Shown in pieces: positions 1-8,511 of a stretch of 64,000 nucleotides of DNA (the first letter of the stretch is position 1; each line of letters begins with the position of its first letter). The position numbers and the translations under genes were made by a program. Source of the DNA: Acidaminococcus sp050873445 (GTDB lineage: Bacteria; Bacillota; Negativicutes; Acidaminococcales; Acidaminococcaceae); assembly GCF_050873445.1 (NCBI RefSeq), contig NZ_JBNMIU010000007.1, forward strand, positions 1 through 64,000, written 5' to 3'. The notes beneath the pieces were generated by a model that saw only the letters and a program-made list of their open reading frames with translations, did no database searches and was not told where the DNA came from.

Positions 1-65
1 CATGGATGATGATGGACCGTCTTTTCAGGCTCTAAAAAATATGCAAAAAAAATTATAAAAAGTGC

Positions 66-94
66 TTGACGAAATCCCTCCTTTGCCGTATAAT
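66..94 (+). promoter_or_regulatory. Promoter of tRNA-Pro
   Basis: TTGACG at 66-71 and a perfect TATAAT at 89-94 are separated by 17 bp. The tRNA starts 12 bases after the -10 box. This is a near-consensus sigma-70 type promoter. Confidence 0.85.
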
Positions 95-106
95 CTTACT
101 TGTGTT

Positions 107-183
107 CGGGGCGTAGCGCAGTTTGGTAGCGCGCTTCCTTGGGGTGGAAGAGGTCGTGAGTTCGAATCCCGCCGCTCCGACCA
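107..183 (+). tRNA. tRNA-Pro (anticodon GGG), CCA encoded
   Basis: The 77-nt cloverleaf has a 7-bp acceptor stem (107-113 with 173-179, one G-U pair), a D arm with GGTAGCGC, an anticodon arm of CTTCC, loop TTGGGGT and GGAAG, a GTTCGAATCCC T arm and an encoded 3' CCA. The loop places GGG at positions 34-36, which reads proline codon CCC and, by wobble, CCU. It has its own promoter and terminator. Confidence 0.93.
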
Positions 184-197
184 TTTAATTGAACTGG

Positions 198-228
198 ACG
201 CCACAAAGGTAACTTTGTGGCGTTTTTT
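198..228 (+). terminator. Rho-independent terminator of tRNA-Pro
   Basis: An 11-bp perfect stem (198-208 with 213-223, loop GTAA) is followed by a run of six T. Confidence 0.9.
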
Positions 229-239
229 CATGCTTGAAA

Positions 240-248
240 TGCTATAAT
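240..248 (+). promoter_or_regulatory. Extended -10 promoter of prfC
   Basis: TGCTATAAT is an extended -10 element 58 bases before the prfC start. No good -35 is seen, as is normal for this type. Confidence 0.6.
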
Positions 249-305
249 ATAGAATGAAAGAATTTGTGGAATCAACCCGATTTTGTTTCAGGAGGAGAGC
301 CTTGC

Positions 306-1916
306 ATGTCTGAGCTGCAGGAAAAAATTGCGAAAAGAAGAACCTTTGCCATTATTTCTCATCCGGATGCCGGTAAAACGACACTGACTGAGAAATTATT
401 GTTATATGGGGGCGCCATCCATCTGGCCGGCTCCGTCAAATCCAGAAAAGCCAACAAGCATGCGGTTTCCGACTGGATGGAAATCGAAAAACAGAGAGGG
501 ATTTCTGTGACCTCTTCCGTGCTGCAGTTCGACTACGAAGGGTTCCGGGTGAATATTCTGGATACCCCCGGGCATCAGGACTTTTCGGAAGATACCTACC
601 GGACCCTGATTGCCGCTGACAGTGCCGTTATGCTGATCGATGCCGCCAAGGGCGTGGAACCCCAGACCAAGAAACTGTTCTGGGTCTGTCATCGCCGCAA
701 GCTGCCCATCTTTACCTTTGTGAACAAACTGGACCGGTACGGCCGGGCTCCCATGGACCTGATGGATGAAATCGAAAAAGTGCTGCACATCAACGCCTTT
801 CCCATCAACTGGCCCATCGGCGTGGACGGCCACTACATTGGCGTGTACGACCGGCTGAAGAAGCAGGTGGAACTGTTCGACAACGACAGCAGCCACGGTT
901 CCAGAATCCTGAAAAGCACGACCGGCAGTCTGGACGATCCGGCCATCCGGGAAGCAATCGGCGAAACCAATTTGAAGAACCTGATGGACGACATCGAGCT
1001 GCTGGATCTGGCAGGGGATGAATTTGATCTGGATCGGGTGGACGCCGGCGAGCTGACTCCCATGTTCTTCGGGTCTGCCATGACCAACTTCGGCGTGCGC
1101 AGCTTCCTGGAAAAATTCCTGGAACTGTCTCCGGAACCTCAGCCCCGGAAACTGAAGGACGGCGATGAGGTGAAGCCTACTGATGAGGATTTCACCGCCT
1201 TTATCTTCAAGATCCAGGCCAACATGAACCCGGCACATCGGGACCGGATTTCCTTCATGCGCATCTGTTCCGGTGTGTTCGAAAAAGGGATGACCGTGTG
1301 GCATGTGCAGGGACAGAAACCGGTGAAACTGGCTCAGCCCCAGCAGTTTATGGCCCAGGAACGGACTACGGTGGAGAAGGCTTATCCCGGTGACATCATT
1401 GGGGTGTTCGATCCGGGCATCTTTTCCATCGGCGATACCCTGTGCAACGAGAAACATCCGGTGCAGTTCGAGGATTTCCCCATTTTTCCGCCGGAAATCT
1501 TCGCCAAGGTGCAGCCCAAGGATTCCATGAAGCGGAAACAGTTTGAAAAGGGCATTGTCCAGCTGGCCCAGGAAGGTGCCATCCAGGTATTCAAACAGAA
1601 AAACATCGGCATGGAAAGCTTCGTGGTAGGCGTGGTCGGCCAACTGCAGCTGGAAGTACTGGAATACCGTCTGCTGAACGAATACAACGCAAAACTGGTG
1701 ATGCAGCAGCTTCCCTATACGGTGGCCCGCTGGGTGTACGCCGACGATCCGGAACTGATCCGGAACATGAAGGGCCTGGACAACGGCATGCTGGTGTACG
1801 ACAAACTGAGCCGGCCGGTGATCTTGGTGTCCAACGAATGGAACCTGAACTGGATCCTGGAACGGAACCCGGGCATCAACTTTACCCAGGTCCCCAGTGA
1901 AGCCAGAGCAATCTAA
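306..1916 (+). CDS. prfC: Peptide chain release factor 3
   Basis: RF3 is the cytoplasmic GTPase that recycles RF1/RF2 from the ribosome after peptide release. The 536-residue protein has a translation-factor G domain: P-loop near residues 18-25 (HPDAGKTT), DTPGH at 86-90 and NKLD at 140-143. An RF3-type C-terminal region follows, and the length matches the family. The ATG at 306 was chosen because an AGGAGGAG ribosome site sits just upstream; the same frame is open further upstream without one. It is preceded by its own extended -10 promoter and is followed after 17 bases by the WecG-type gene, so the two may be co-transcribed. EF-G, LepA and TypA are other G-domain relatives, but the gene order of motifs and the length fit RF3. 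Confidence 0.93.
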   Translation: MSELQEKIAKRRTFAIISHPDAGKTTLTEKLLLYGGAIHLAGSVKSRKANKHAVSDWMEIEKQRGISVTSSVLQFDYEGFRVNILDTPGHQDFSEDTYRTLIAADSAVMLIDAAKGVEPQTKKLFWVCHRRKLPIFTFVNKLDRYGRAPMDLMDEIEKVLHINAFPINWPIGVDGHYIGVYDRLKKQVELFDNDSSHGSRILKSTTGSLDDPAIREAIGETNLKNLMDDIELLDLAGDEFDLDRVDAGELTPMFFGSAMTNFGVRSFLEKFLELSPEPQPRKLKDGDEVKPTDEDFTAFIFKIQANMNPAHRDRISFMRICSGVFEKGMTVWHVQGQKPVKLAQPQQFMAQERTTVEKAYPGDIIGVFDPGIFSIGDTLCNEKHPVQFEDFPIFPPEIFAKVQPKDSMKRKQFEKGIVQLAQEGAIQVFKQKNIGMESFVVGVVGQLQLEVLEYRLLNEYNAKLVMQQLPYTVARWVYADDPELIRNMKGLDNGMLVYDKLSRPVILVSNEWNLNWILERNPGINFTQVPSEARAI

Positions 1917-1933
1917 GAGGTAACAGAAATAGA

Positions 1934-2677
1934 ATGGATATCAACAATAAACCTGTTATGGACATCCTGGGGGTGCCGGTCACTCCCTTTTCCATGGATG
2001 AGGCCGTAGCCTGGCTCATGGAACGGGTGGCACAGGACATCACCACCCAGGTGGTGACGGCCAATGCGGAAATCATCATGATGGCCCAGGAACTGCCGGC
2101 TTATCGGGCCTTGTTGAACAGGACCGACCTGATCCTGGCCGACGGGGCCGGTACCGTATGGGCCGGCCGGAAGCTGGGGTACCAGGTACCTGAACGGGTA
2201 GCCGGCTTTGACCTGTTTCTGCACCTGATGCAGTACGGCGCCAGCCATGATACGACCTTTTTCCTGTTCGGGGCGGCCCCGGGTATTGCAGAAGCGGCCC
2301 GGAAGAAAGCCGAAGAGCTGTATCCCGGTGTGAAAATCGCAGGCACCCGGAACGGGTATTTCAATAAAGAGGACGAACCGGAGATCATCCGGCAGATCAA
2401 TGACAGCGGTGCGGATGTACTGTTTGCCGCCCTGGGAGCTCCCAAACAGGAATTCTGGCTGCAGGAACACCGAAATGAATTGAAACCGGCTCTGCGGGTG
2501 GGGTTGGGCGGCAGCTTCGATGTGCTGGCCGGCAAAATGGAACGGGCTCCGAAATGGATGCAGGAAGCGTCCCTGGAATGGCTGTTCCGCCTGTACAAGC
2601 AGCCCAGCCGCCTGGGCCGCATGATGGCTCTGCCCAAGTTTGTGATCAAAGTGATGGAGTATCGACACAAATCCTGA
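1934..2677 (+). CDS. WecG/TagA/CpsF-family glycosyltransferase
   Basis: This family (GT26) transfers N-acetylmannosamine-type sugars to undecaprenyl-linked GlcNAc at the inner face of the membrane during surface-polymer synthesis. The 247-residue protein shows the family signature: an early NAE stretch, LADGAGTVWAG, a FGAAPG turn and GAPKQEFWL near residue 170. The length is standard. It follows prfC closely and precedes phospholipid genes, which puts it in an envelope neighbourhood, but no other surface-polysaccharide pathway genes are beside it, so the acceptor cannot be named. A palindromic repeat lies just after its stop. Confidence 0.88.
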   Translation: MDINNKPVMDILGVPVTPFSMDEAVAWLMERVAQDITTQVVTANAEIIMMAQELPAYRALLNRTDLILADGAGTVWAGRKLGYQVPERVAGFDLFLHLMQYGASHDTTFFLFGAAPGIAEAARKKAEELYPGVKIAGTRNGYFNKEDEPEIIRQINDSGADVLFAALGAPKQEFWLQEHRNELKPALRVGLGGSFDVLAGKMERAPKWMQEASLEWLFRLYKQPSRLGRMMALPKFVIKVMEYRHKS

Positions 2678-2691
2678 GTACGATATATACC

Positions 2692-2747
2692 GCAGGGGCC
2701 TGCCAGGACCGGTGAAGCCGTGTCTCCCGGCAAGCCTGCAGCCGTAG
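2692..2747 (-). repeat. Dispersed palindromic repeat, family 1, copy A
   Basis: Read on the minus strand this contains TTGCCGGGAGACACGGC and CACCGGTCCTGG, closely matching copies at 53502-53547, 53580-53627 and 61625-61670. It lies in the gap between the WecG-type gene and psd. The ends pair with each other, so it may also act as an RNA hairpin. Confidence 0.6.
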
Positions 2748-2756
2748 TTTCTATCT

Positions 2757-2784
2757 TTTAACTTTCAACCAAATAGGGTATAAT
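2757..2784 (+). promoter_or_regulatory. Promoter of psd-pssA
   Basis: TATAAT at 2779-2784 has a weak -35 (TTTAAC, 2757-2762) at 16 bp spacing. Its position, only 6 bases before an ATG at 2791, argues that psd starts at the later GTG. Confidence 0.6.
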
Positions 2785-2808
2785 AAAACGATGGGTGGAG
2801 GTGAAGTT

Positions 2809-3456
2809 GTGTTCAAATATAACTATACAATTCTTAAAGAAGGCTATCCTTTCATCATCATCACAGCCGTGATTACCCTGCTGGTTGGGTATCTGGCCGG
2901 CCCGGTCTTTGCCGTGCTGCCCTTTGTGCTGATGGTTTATTTCTTTTATTTTTTCCGGCAGCGGGTCCTGGACGTGAAACAGGATCCCAGTCTGTTGTAT
3001 TCCCCGGCAGATGGAACGGTCATGGGAGTGGAGGAATTCTTCGATTCAGAATTCCTTAATGAACCGGCCAAGAAAGTGACGATTTTCCTTTCTGTATTCA
3101 ATGTACATTCCAACCGGGCACCTATGACTGGTCTGATCAAATACATGCGCTACACCTGTGGCGGCTATGAACCGGCCTACAAAGATTCGGCGCCCATTGT
3201 CAACGAGCGCATGGCCATCGGCCTGGATAATGGTCATAACCGGGTGCTGGTCATCCAGATCGCCGGCATCCTGGCCCGGCGGATTGTGTGCTGGACATCG
3301 CTGGGCAGCCGGATGCGGCAGGGTGAACCCTACGGCATGATCAAGTTCGGTTCCTGCACGGAACTGGTCATGCCCCAGTCAGTGGAAGTGTTGGTCCGCA
3401 AGGGCGATAAAGTCCAGGGCGGCATCAGTATTATCGGGAGGCAGAAAGCAGAATGA
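2809..3456 (+). CDS. psd: Phosphatidylserine decarboxylase proenzyme
   Basis: Psd converts phosphatidylserine to phosphatidylethanolamine at the membrane using a pyruvoyl cofactor made by self-cleavage. The short-form family (about 215 residues) is recognised from a hydrophobic N-terminal pair of membrane segments, the SPADGTV motif, FNVHSNRAP, and the KFGSC cleavage site where Ser182 (codon 3352-3354) would become the pyruvoyl group. The GTG at 2809 is preferred because GGAGGTG ends 5 bases before it, while the in-frame ATG at 2791 lies on the expected transcription start. It overlaps pssA by 4 bases, so the two steps of PE synthesis are coupled. Confidence 0.92.
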   Translation: MFKYNYTILKEGYPFIIITAVITLLVGYLAGPVFAVLPFVLMVYFFYFFRQRVLDVKQDPSLLYSPADGTVMGVEEFFDSEFLNEPAKKVTIFLSVFNVHSNRAPMTGLIKYMRYTCGGYEPAYKDSAPIVNERMAIGLDNGHNRVLVIQIAGILARRIVCWTSLGSRMRQGEPYGMIKFGSCTELVMPQSVEVLVRKGDKVQGGISIIGRQKAE

Positions 3457-4142
3457 ACTACAAACGCATGGTACCTAACAGCATCAGTGGATTGAGCCAG
3501 ATCCTGGGCCTGATTTCCATTTTCCTTTCCATGGAGAAGGACTTCAACTGGGCAGCCATTTTCATCATCCTGGCCATCCTGGCGGATTCCTGCGACGGGC
3601 GGGCAGCCCGGGCTCTGGGGGTAAGCGGTCCCTTTGGGGTAGAAATGGATTCCCTGTGCGATGTATGTTCCTTCGGCATGGCTCCGGCGGTGCTGATCTA
3701 CTGCTACAGTCTCCACCAGCTGGGAGTGGCCGGCATGATCATTTCCGGATTGTTTGCCTTCGGGGCGGCCATGCGGCTGGCACGGTTCAATGTGAACGTC
3801 TCTGCCATCCACGGTTATTTCCAGGGCATGCCGGCACCGGCCGGTGCCTGTGTGATCGTCACCTTTGTCCTGGGCGGCATGAAGATCAGCCCGGTGCTGA
3901 CTTCGCTTCTGACCATTGCGGTGGCCATCCTCATGTACAGCGATGTGAAGTACCCTGATTTCAAAGGTCACGGCAATCCGCTTTTCCGGATTCCGGTCAT
4001 CATTGCTTTCATCCTGGGAGCCCTGGTGCTCTACAGTGATGTGCACGCCTGGCCGTTTGTGATTATGTTCACCTATACCCTGTGCGGGGTGCTGAACGCC
4101 ATCTATACGAAGGTGACAGGGAAACAGGCCGTGTTTCGGTAA
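3453..4142 (+). CDS. pssA: CDP-diacylglycerol-serine O-phosphatidyltransferase
   Basis: PssA makes phosphatidylserine from CDP-diacylglycerol and serine, the substrate for the psd product encoded just upstream (ATGA overlap). The 229-residue polytopic protein carries the CDP-alcohol phosphotransferase signature DG-x2-AR-x8-G-x3-D-x3-D, seen as DGRAARALGVSGPFGVEMD followed by SLCD. Several hydrophobic membrane segments follow. Length and context agree with the Bacillus-type PssA. The presence of a complete PE pathway fits a diderm Firmicute. Confidence 0.93.
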   Translation: MNYKRMVPNSISGLSQILGLISIFLSMEKDFNWAAIFIILAILADSCDGRAARALGVSGPFGVEMDSLCDVCSFGMAPAVLIYCYSLHQLGVAGMIISGLFAFGAAMRLARFNVNVSAIHGYFQGMPAPAGACVIVTFVLGGMKISPVLTSLLTIAVAILMYSDVKYPDFKGHGNPLFRIPVIIAFILGALVLYSDVHAWPFVIMFTYTLCGVLNAIYTKVTGKQAVFR

Positions 4143-4162
4143 GAGGAGGAAATCGTTTCTTT

Positions 4163-5452
4163 ATGAGTACGTATTTTGATATCATCATGGTTCCCCTCCA
4201 GGTGCTGATCGTCTTTTTCACCATTTATTATTTTGTGATCTCTCTGTTCGGTATTCTGCCTCGGAAGAAAGAAGAGAAGATCCTTACCCCAAAGACTACC
4301 TTTGCCGTGATCGTAGCGGCTCACAATGAGGAAAAAGTCATCGGGGAGCTGGTGGAGAACCTGCATATGCTCCGGTATCCGGATGATATGTATGATATCT
4401 TTGTGATTGCGGATAACTGCAGGGACCATACTGCGGACGTGGCCCGGAAAGCCGGTGCCATTGTGTGTGAGCGGTTCGATCAGGAAAAGGTGGGGAAGGG
4501 CTTCGCCCTGGAATGGATGTTCCAGCGGCTGTTCGCCATGGAGCGGCAGTATGATGCCGTGGCCATCTTCGATGCCGATAATCTGGTGCATCCGGATTTC
4601 CTGAAGGAAATGAACAACCGGTTCTGTAAGGGTGAACGGCTGATTCAGGGCTATCTGGATGTGAAGAATCCCAATGACAGCTGGGTGAGCGGAACTTTTG
4701 CCATTAACTTCTGGATTGTGAACCATGTCTGGCATCTGGCCAAATATACGATCGGACTTTCCAGTGTGTTCGGGGGTACCGGCATGGTGATTGCCACGGA
4801 TGTGCTGAAGAAGTACGGCTGGAAGGCAACTTGCCTGACGGAAGATATGGAATTCACGATGAAATGCCTGCTGGAAGGCATCCCTACCACCTGGTGCCAG
4901 GATGCTATTATCTATGACGAGAAACCGACCACGTTCAAGGCTTCCTGGAATCAGCGGAAACGCTGGGCCCAGGGGCAGTTCGATGTGGCGGAGCGTTACA
5001 TGGGCAAGCTGCTGAAGACGGGCTTGAAGAAGCGGGACATTGTGATCCTGGATGGGGTCATCGACGTGTTCCAGCCGTATTTCATGCTGATTTCCACGTT
5101 TTTTGTAATCTGCAGTACCATCTATAATTTTGTCCCGTTCTATACCAATGTACTGTACGCATTGCTGCCCTACCACTGCTGGCAGGTCATTGGGGTAGCT
5201 CAGTATCTGATTCCTGCCATCATCCTGTTCAAAATCAACGCAGCACCCAAGAGCTGGTTCTACACCCTGTTTTATCCGCTGTTATTGTACAGCTGGGTGC
5301 CCATCACCTTCCTGGGGTATCTGCACCGGCATGAGCATGTCTGGAGCCATACCATTCATACCCGCAGCATCAGCTTCAACGATGTGCTGGTTCCGGAAAG
5401 CGCCGAAACCGGTCCGAAACAGATTGTGCTTCCGAAAGAAAAAAGATCATGA
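4163..5452 (+). CDS. Membrane glycosyltransferase, family 2
   Basis: This 429-residue protein has an N-terminal membrane segment, a cytoplasmic GT-A domain and several C-terminal membrane segments. The GT2 elements are visible in order: VAAHNEE, ADNCRDHT, the DAD nucleotide/metal motif (FDADN), TEDMEF and a QRKRW motif that corresponds to the QxxRW of processive enzymes such as cellulose, hyaluronan or poly-GlcNAc synthases. It probably builds or exports a surface sugar, but the product cannot be told from sequence. The ATG at 4163 has AGAGGAGG upstream; an open frame from 4082 lies inside pssA and is not used. It is 20 bases after pssA and ends at a strong terminator. Confidence 0.85.
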   Translation: MSTYFDIIMVPLQVLIVFFTIYYFVISLFGILPRKKEEKILTPKTTFAVIVAAHNEEKVIGELVENLHMLRYPDDMYDIFVIADNCRDHTADVARKAGAIVCERFDQEKVGKGFALEWMFQRLFAMERQYDAVAIFDADNLVHPDFLKEMNNRFCKGERLIQGYLDVKNPNDSWVSGTFAINFWIVNHVWHLAKYTIGLSSVFGGTGMVIATDVLKKYGWKATCLTEDMEFTMKCLLEGIPTTWCQDAIIYDEKPTTFKASWNQRKRWAQGQFDVAERYMGKLLKTGLKKRDIVILDGVIDVFQPYFMLISTFFVICSTIYNFVPFYTNVLYALLPYHCWQVIGVAQYLIPAIILFKINAAPKSWFYTLFYPLLLYSWVPITFLGYLHRHEHVWSHTIHTRSISFNDVLVPESAETGPKQIVLPKEKRS

Positions 5453-5458
5453 AATACA

Positions 5459-5490
5459 CGGGGTGTCGCAATGGCGGCACCTCGTTTTTT
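5459..5490 (+). terminator. Terminator of the psd-pssA-glycosyltransferase operon
   Basis: An 11-bp stem (5459-5469 with 5474-5484, loop AATG, two G-U pairs) is followed by six T. It separates the envelope genes from the TerB-like operon. Confidence 0.85.
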
Positions 5491-5519
5491 GGCCTCTTTC
5501 TTTTTCCATTCTTCCTTGT

Positions 5520-5525
5520 TATAAT
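5520..5525 (+). promoter_or_regulatory. Putative -10 of the TerB-ATPase-helicase operon
   Basis: TATAAT at 5520-5525, with no convincing -35, lies 68 bases before the GTG start of the first gene. The T-rich stretch between the preceding terminator and this box is the likely promoter region. Confidence 0.5.
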
Positions 5526-5593
5526 GAAGAATAGTGAAAAAATGTTTGCTTTTGCGTTTTTCTAACGACAGTTCGGCGAAAGGAGGGACGGCG

Positions 5594-7180
5594 GTGGAAT
5601 TCGAGAAAAAGACGCCGGAGGAGAAGGCCAAAACCTTCCAGCTGCTGCGGAAACTGTATGCGGCGGAGCCCATCAAACCCAAAGCTCCCCGTCCCGGACC
5701 TCCGCCTCTGCCGGAACCTATCCGCCGGCTGCGGGCCATGCAGCAGGATACCACTGCTGCCTACGAAACCACGGCGGAGCTGTTCGTGCGTCAGGGGAAG
5801 GCTCTGGCAGACTATGAGGACGATGCGGTATACAATCTGCCCGTGCTCCATTATTATCCCACTTACCGGGTGCTGACGGACGCAGAGCTGCGGGGCTACT
5901 TCGGCTGGCGGACCCGGCTGCGCCACCACAACCTGGAGCGCACTTCTCTGACCTACGCTTTCCTGTATATCTATGAACTGCTGAACCAGATCGGGGTGAA
6001 GGATCCCCGGGAGGGTTATGATCAGCTTTGTGCCTTCCACGAGGAATACCGGCTGCTGGACGCTCGGATCGATCCCTATCTGCATCAGTGGCTGCGGGAT
6101 TATGTACTGTATTATCAGCTGGATCCCGGTCTGCTGCCCAAAACGAAACGGACCAGGCAGGACAAGGCCCTGCTCATCCTGAGAGACTGGCAGCAGGCGG
6201 ATGAGCAGGCAATCTTCGCTGCCCTTGACACCTTTTCCACTTACCGGCTCACCCGATCCAAGCTGTACAAACAGGATCCGGACCGGATGGTACACCTGTT
6301 TGCCCGGATTTATGGGGATATCCAGGTGTATTATGCCAAACACCGGAAGAAAAAGACCTTTGTCGACGAATACATTGGCCAGCCTGCTTACGACTGGCTG
6401 GATATGTTCACCAATGCCGTATTCTGGAAGCAGCCGGACCAGCGGCAGTTTACGGTGGAGGAAACGCCCCTGTGCATCTACAAGGACGATGAAGGCAACT
6501 GGACCCTGCGCCGATTCAATTACATGGCCAAATGCCTGAAGAAGCTGGGCAGGCTTATGAAGAGTATCGACGGCATGGTGCGGGAAATTCTCCATGTAGG
6601 ACCGGCAGTGCAGCAGCCTTTCACCTATGTGTGGCTGAAGAAGCTGACAGCAGGGGCAGTCCTTGCGGATGAAAAAGAGCGGAGGGAGAGAGAAGCCCGC
6701 CGGGTGGTGTTCCATCCGGAAGCTCTGGAGAAAATCCGCCGGGAAGCGGCCGTGACCCGGGAACGGCTCATGACCGAAGAAGAACGGCGGGAGGAAGCCT
6801 TGCCTGCGGAAAGCCTGCCGGCAGCTCCGGAACCCCGGGAAGAAATCGCTCAGACCGCACCTCAGCCGGAAACCGTACCCAATGCCGATATCCGTCCGCC
6901 TGCTGCATCAGGACCGGCAGCTGCCGCTTCGACTTCCGAAAGTGCAGCCGGGGAGAATCCCTGGAATCTGACGGAGGATGAGCTCCATTACCTGCAGGAT
7001 CTGCTTAGTGGAGACGATACTTCCTGGGTGGCAGCCAGGGGATTGATGCCATCCCTTTTGGTGGACAATATCAATGAAAAATGTTACGAGGAATTTGGGG
7101 ACACGGTACTGGAAGCCGGAGACCCGCCTTCGGTCATCGAAGATTATAAAGACGATTTGAAAGGACAACTGGAATCATGA
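5594..7180 (+). CDS. TerB-like protein, SngA-like component of a Shango-type system
   Basis: This 528-residue protein resembles proteins with TerB_N and TerB_C domains. The N-terminal part has a WRTRLR segment; a charged, Pro/Ala-rich linker spans about residues 370-450; the C-terminal 70 residues begin LTEDELHYLQDLL and include DNINEKCYEEFGDTVLE and IEDYKDDL, typical of TerB_C. No enzyme motif is seen. It overlaps the ATPase gene by 4 bases and is first in a three-gene set whose order (TerB, DUF2791 ATPase, helicase) matches Shango. The GTG at 5594 follows AGGAGGG by 6 bases; an ATG at 5534 is only 8 bases beyond the -10 and lacks a ribosome site. Its role as a sensor or scaffold is inference. 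Confidence 0.72.
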   Translation: MEFEKKTPEEKAKTFQLLRKLYAAEPIKPKAPRPGPPPLPEPIRRLRAMQQDTTAAYETTAELFVRQGKALADYEDDAVYNLPVLHYYPTYRVLTDAELRGYFGWRTRLRHHNLERTSLTYAFLYIYELLNQIGVKDPREGYDQLCAFHEEYRLLDARIDPYLHQWLRDYVLYYQLDPGLLPKTKRTRQDKALLILRDWQQADEQAIFAALDTFSTYRLTRSKLYKQDPDRMVHLFARIYGDIQVYYAKHRKKKTFVDEYIGQPAYDWLDMFTNAVFWKQPDQRQFTVEETPLCIYKDDEGNWTLRRFNYMAKCLKKLGRLMKSIDGMVREILHVGPAVQQPFTYVWLKKLTAGAVLADEKERREREARRVVFHPEALEKIRREAAVTRERLMTEEERREEALPAESLPAAPEPREEIAQTAPQPETVPNADIRPPAASGPAAAASTSESAAGENPWNLTEDELHYLQDLLSGDDTSWVAARGLMPSLLVDNINEKCYEEFGDTVLEAGDPPSVIEDYKDDLKGQLES

Positions 7181-8496
7181 CGGTAAAGATACCAAAACGG
7201 ATTGCCCGGACCCTGATCAGCTCCCTGAAGGGCGGGGTGGTGCCCCGGATCGGGCTGCCCTATATTACGGTGGGACGGAAAAACGAAATCGATGCCCTGC
7301 TGCACGACGTGGAAGTCATTGCCGATGGCGGTGCTTCCTTCCGGTTCATTGTGGGCCGGTACGGCAGCGGCAAGAGCTTTTTGCTCCAGACCCTGCGCAA
7401 CTATGTGATGGAACGGAATTTTGTGGTGGTGGATGCGGATCTGTCTCCGGAGCGGAGGCTCCAGGGTACCAAAGGCCAGGGGCTGGCTACCTACCGGGAA
7501 CTGGTACGGAACATGGCCACGAAAACCCGGCCGGAAGGGGGTGCCCTGCCTCTGATCCTGGACCGCTGGATCAGCCAGGTACAGCAGCAGGTCATGGCAG
7601 AAAAAGAACTTTCTCTGACGGATGGCCGGCTGGATGGCCTGGTAGAACAGAAAATCGGTCAGGTGATCGATGCCCTGAATGAAATGGTCCATGGCTTTGA
7701 TTTTGCCCGGCTGCTGACCCTGTATTATCAGAGCTACCGCCAGGGAGACGAGATCACCAAAGCCAAGGTGATCAAATGGTTCAGGGGCGAGTACCACACC
7801 AGGACGGAAGTCCGGCAGGAGTTGGGAGTCAACATCATCATCTCCGACGAGGACTGGTATGAATATCTGAAGATCTTTGCCCTGTTCCTGAAACAGGCCG
7901 GGTATGCGGGTCTATTGGTATGCATCGATGAACTGGTGAATATCTACAAAATTCCCCATGCCATCACCCGGCAGTATAACTATGAAAAGATCTTAACCAT
8001 GTACAATGATACTCTCCAGGGCAATGCCCATTACCTGGGCATCATCATGGGGGGCACGCCCCAGTGCATGGAAGATCCCCGGCGGGGGGTGTACAGCTAT
8101 GAAGCTCTGCGCTCCCGGCTGGCGGAAGGCCATTTCGGCGGAGAACACAAGGATCTGCTGGCACCGGTGATCCGGCTGCAGCCGCTGAATGGGGATGAAA
8201 TGCTGATCCTCATCGAGAAACTGGCTCAGATCCATGGAGTGCTGTACGGTTATGAACCCCACGTGACAGAGCAGGACCTGGCGGATTTCATCCAGATTGA
8301 ATTCAGCCGCATCGGCGCCGATTCCCACATTACCCCTCGGGAAGTGATCCGGGATTTTATTGAGGTGCTGGACATTTTATACCAGCATCCGGAACTGAAG
8401 GTGGCGGAACTGCTCCATTCGGATGACTTCCAGTATGCAAAGAATGCCGTGGAAAGCCAGGACACAGCACCGGAATTCGCAGAGTTCACGGTATAG
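7177..8496 (+). CDS. BrxD-like P-loop ATPase (DUF2791), SngB-like
   Basis: This 439-residue ATPase has a Walker A at residues 60-67 (GRYGSGKS) and a Walker B at about 246-252 (LLVCIDE). A GGTPQCMEDPRRG segment follows the sensor region. The layout is that of DUF2791 ATPases, which include BrxD of type 2 BREX. It starts inside the stop of the TerB-like gene (ATGA) and is followed after 15 bases by a helicase, the same partner as in BREX and Shango. No BREX methylase (PglX), phosphatase (PglZ) or BrxC is present. Acting as a DNA-loading ATPase for the helicase is inference from those systems. Confidence 0.78.
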   Translation: MTVKIPKRIARTLISSLKGGVVPRIGLPYITVGRKNEIDALLHDVEVIADGGASFRFIVGRYGSGKSFLLQTLRNYVMERNFVVVDADLSPERRLQGTKGQGLATYRELVRNMATKTRPEGGALPLILDRWISQVQQQVMAEKELSLTDGRLDGLVEQKIGQVIDALNEMVHGFDFARLLTLYYQSYRQGDEITKAKVIKWFRGEYHTRTEVRQELGVNIIISDEDWYEYLKIFALFLKQAGYAGLLVCIDELVNIYKIPHAITRQYNYEKILTMYNDTLQGNAHYLGIIMGGTPQCMEDPRRGVYSYEALRSRLAEGHFGGEHKDLLAPVIRLQPLNGDEMLILIEKLAQIHGVLYGYEPHVTEQDLADFIQIEFSRIGADSHITPREVIRDFIEVLDILYQHPELKVAELLHSDDFQYAKNAVESQDTAPEFAEFTV

Positions 8497-8511
8497 TTTC
8501 AAAGGAAGCGT

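Noticed and set aside
402..1643. 413-codon minus-strand frame opposite prfC
   Set aside because: Antisense shadow of RF3; no promoter or ribosome site.
5534..5593. ATG start for the TerB-like gene at 5534
   Set aside because: It is 8 bases after the -10 box without a ribosome site; the GTG at 5594 has AGGAGGG.
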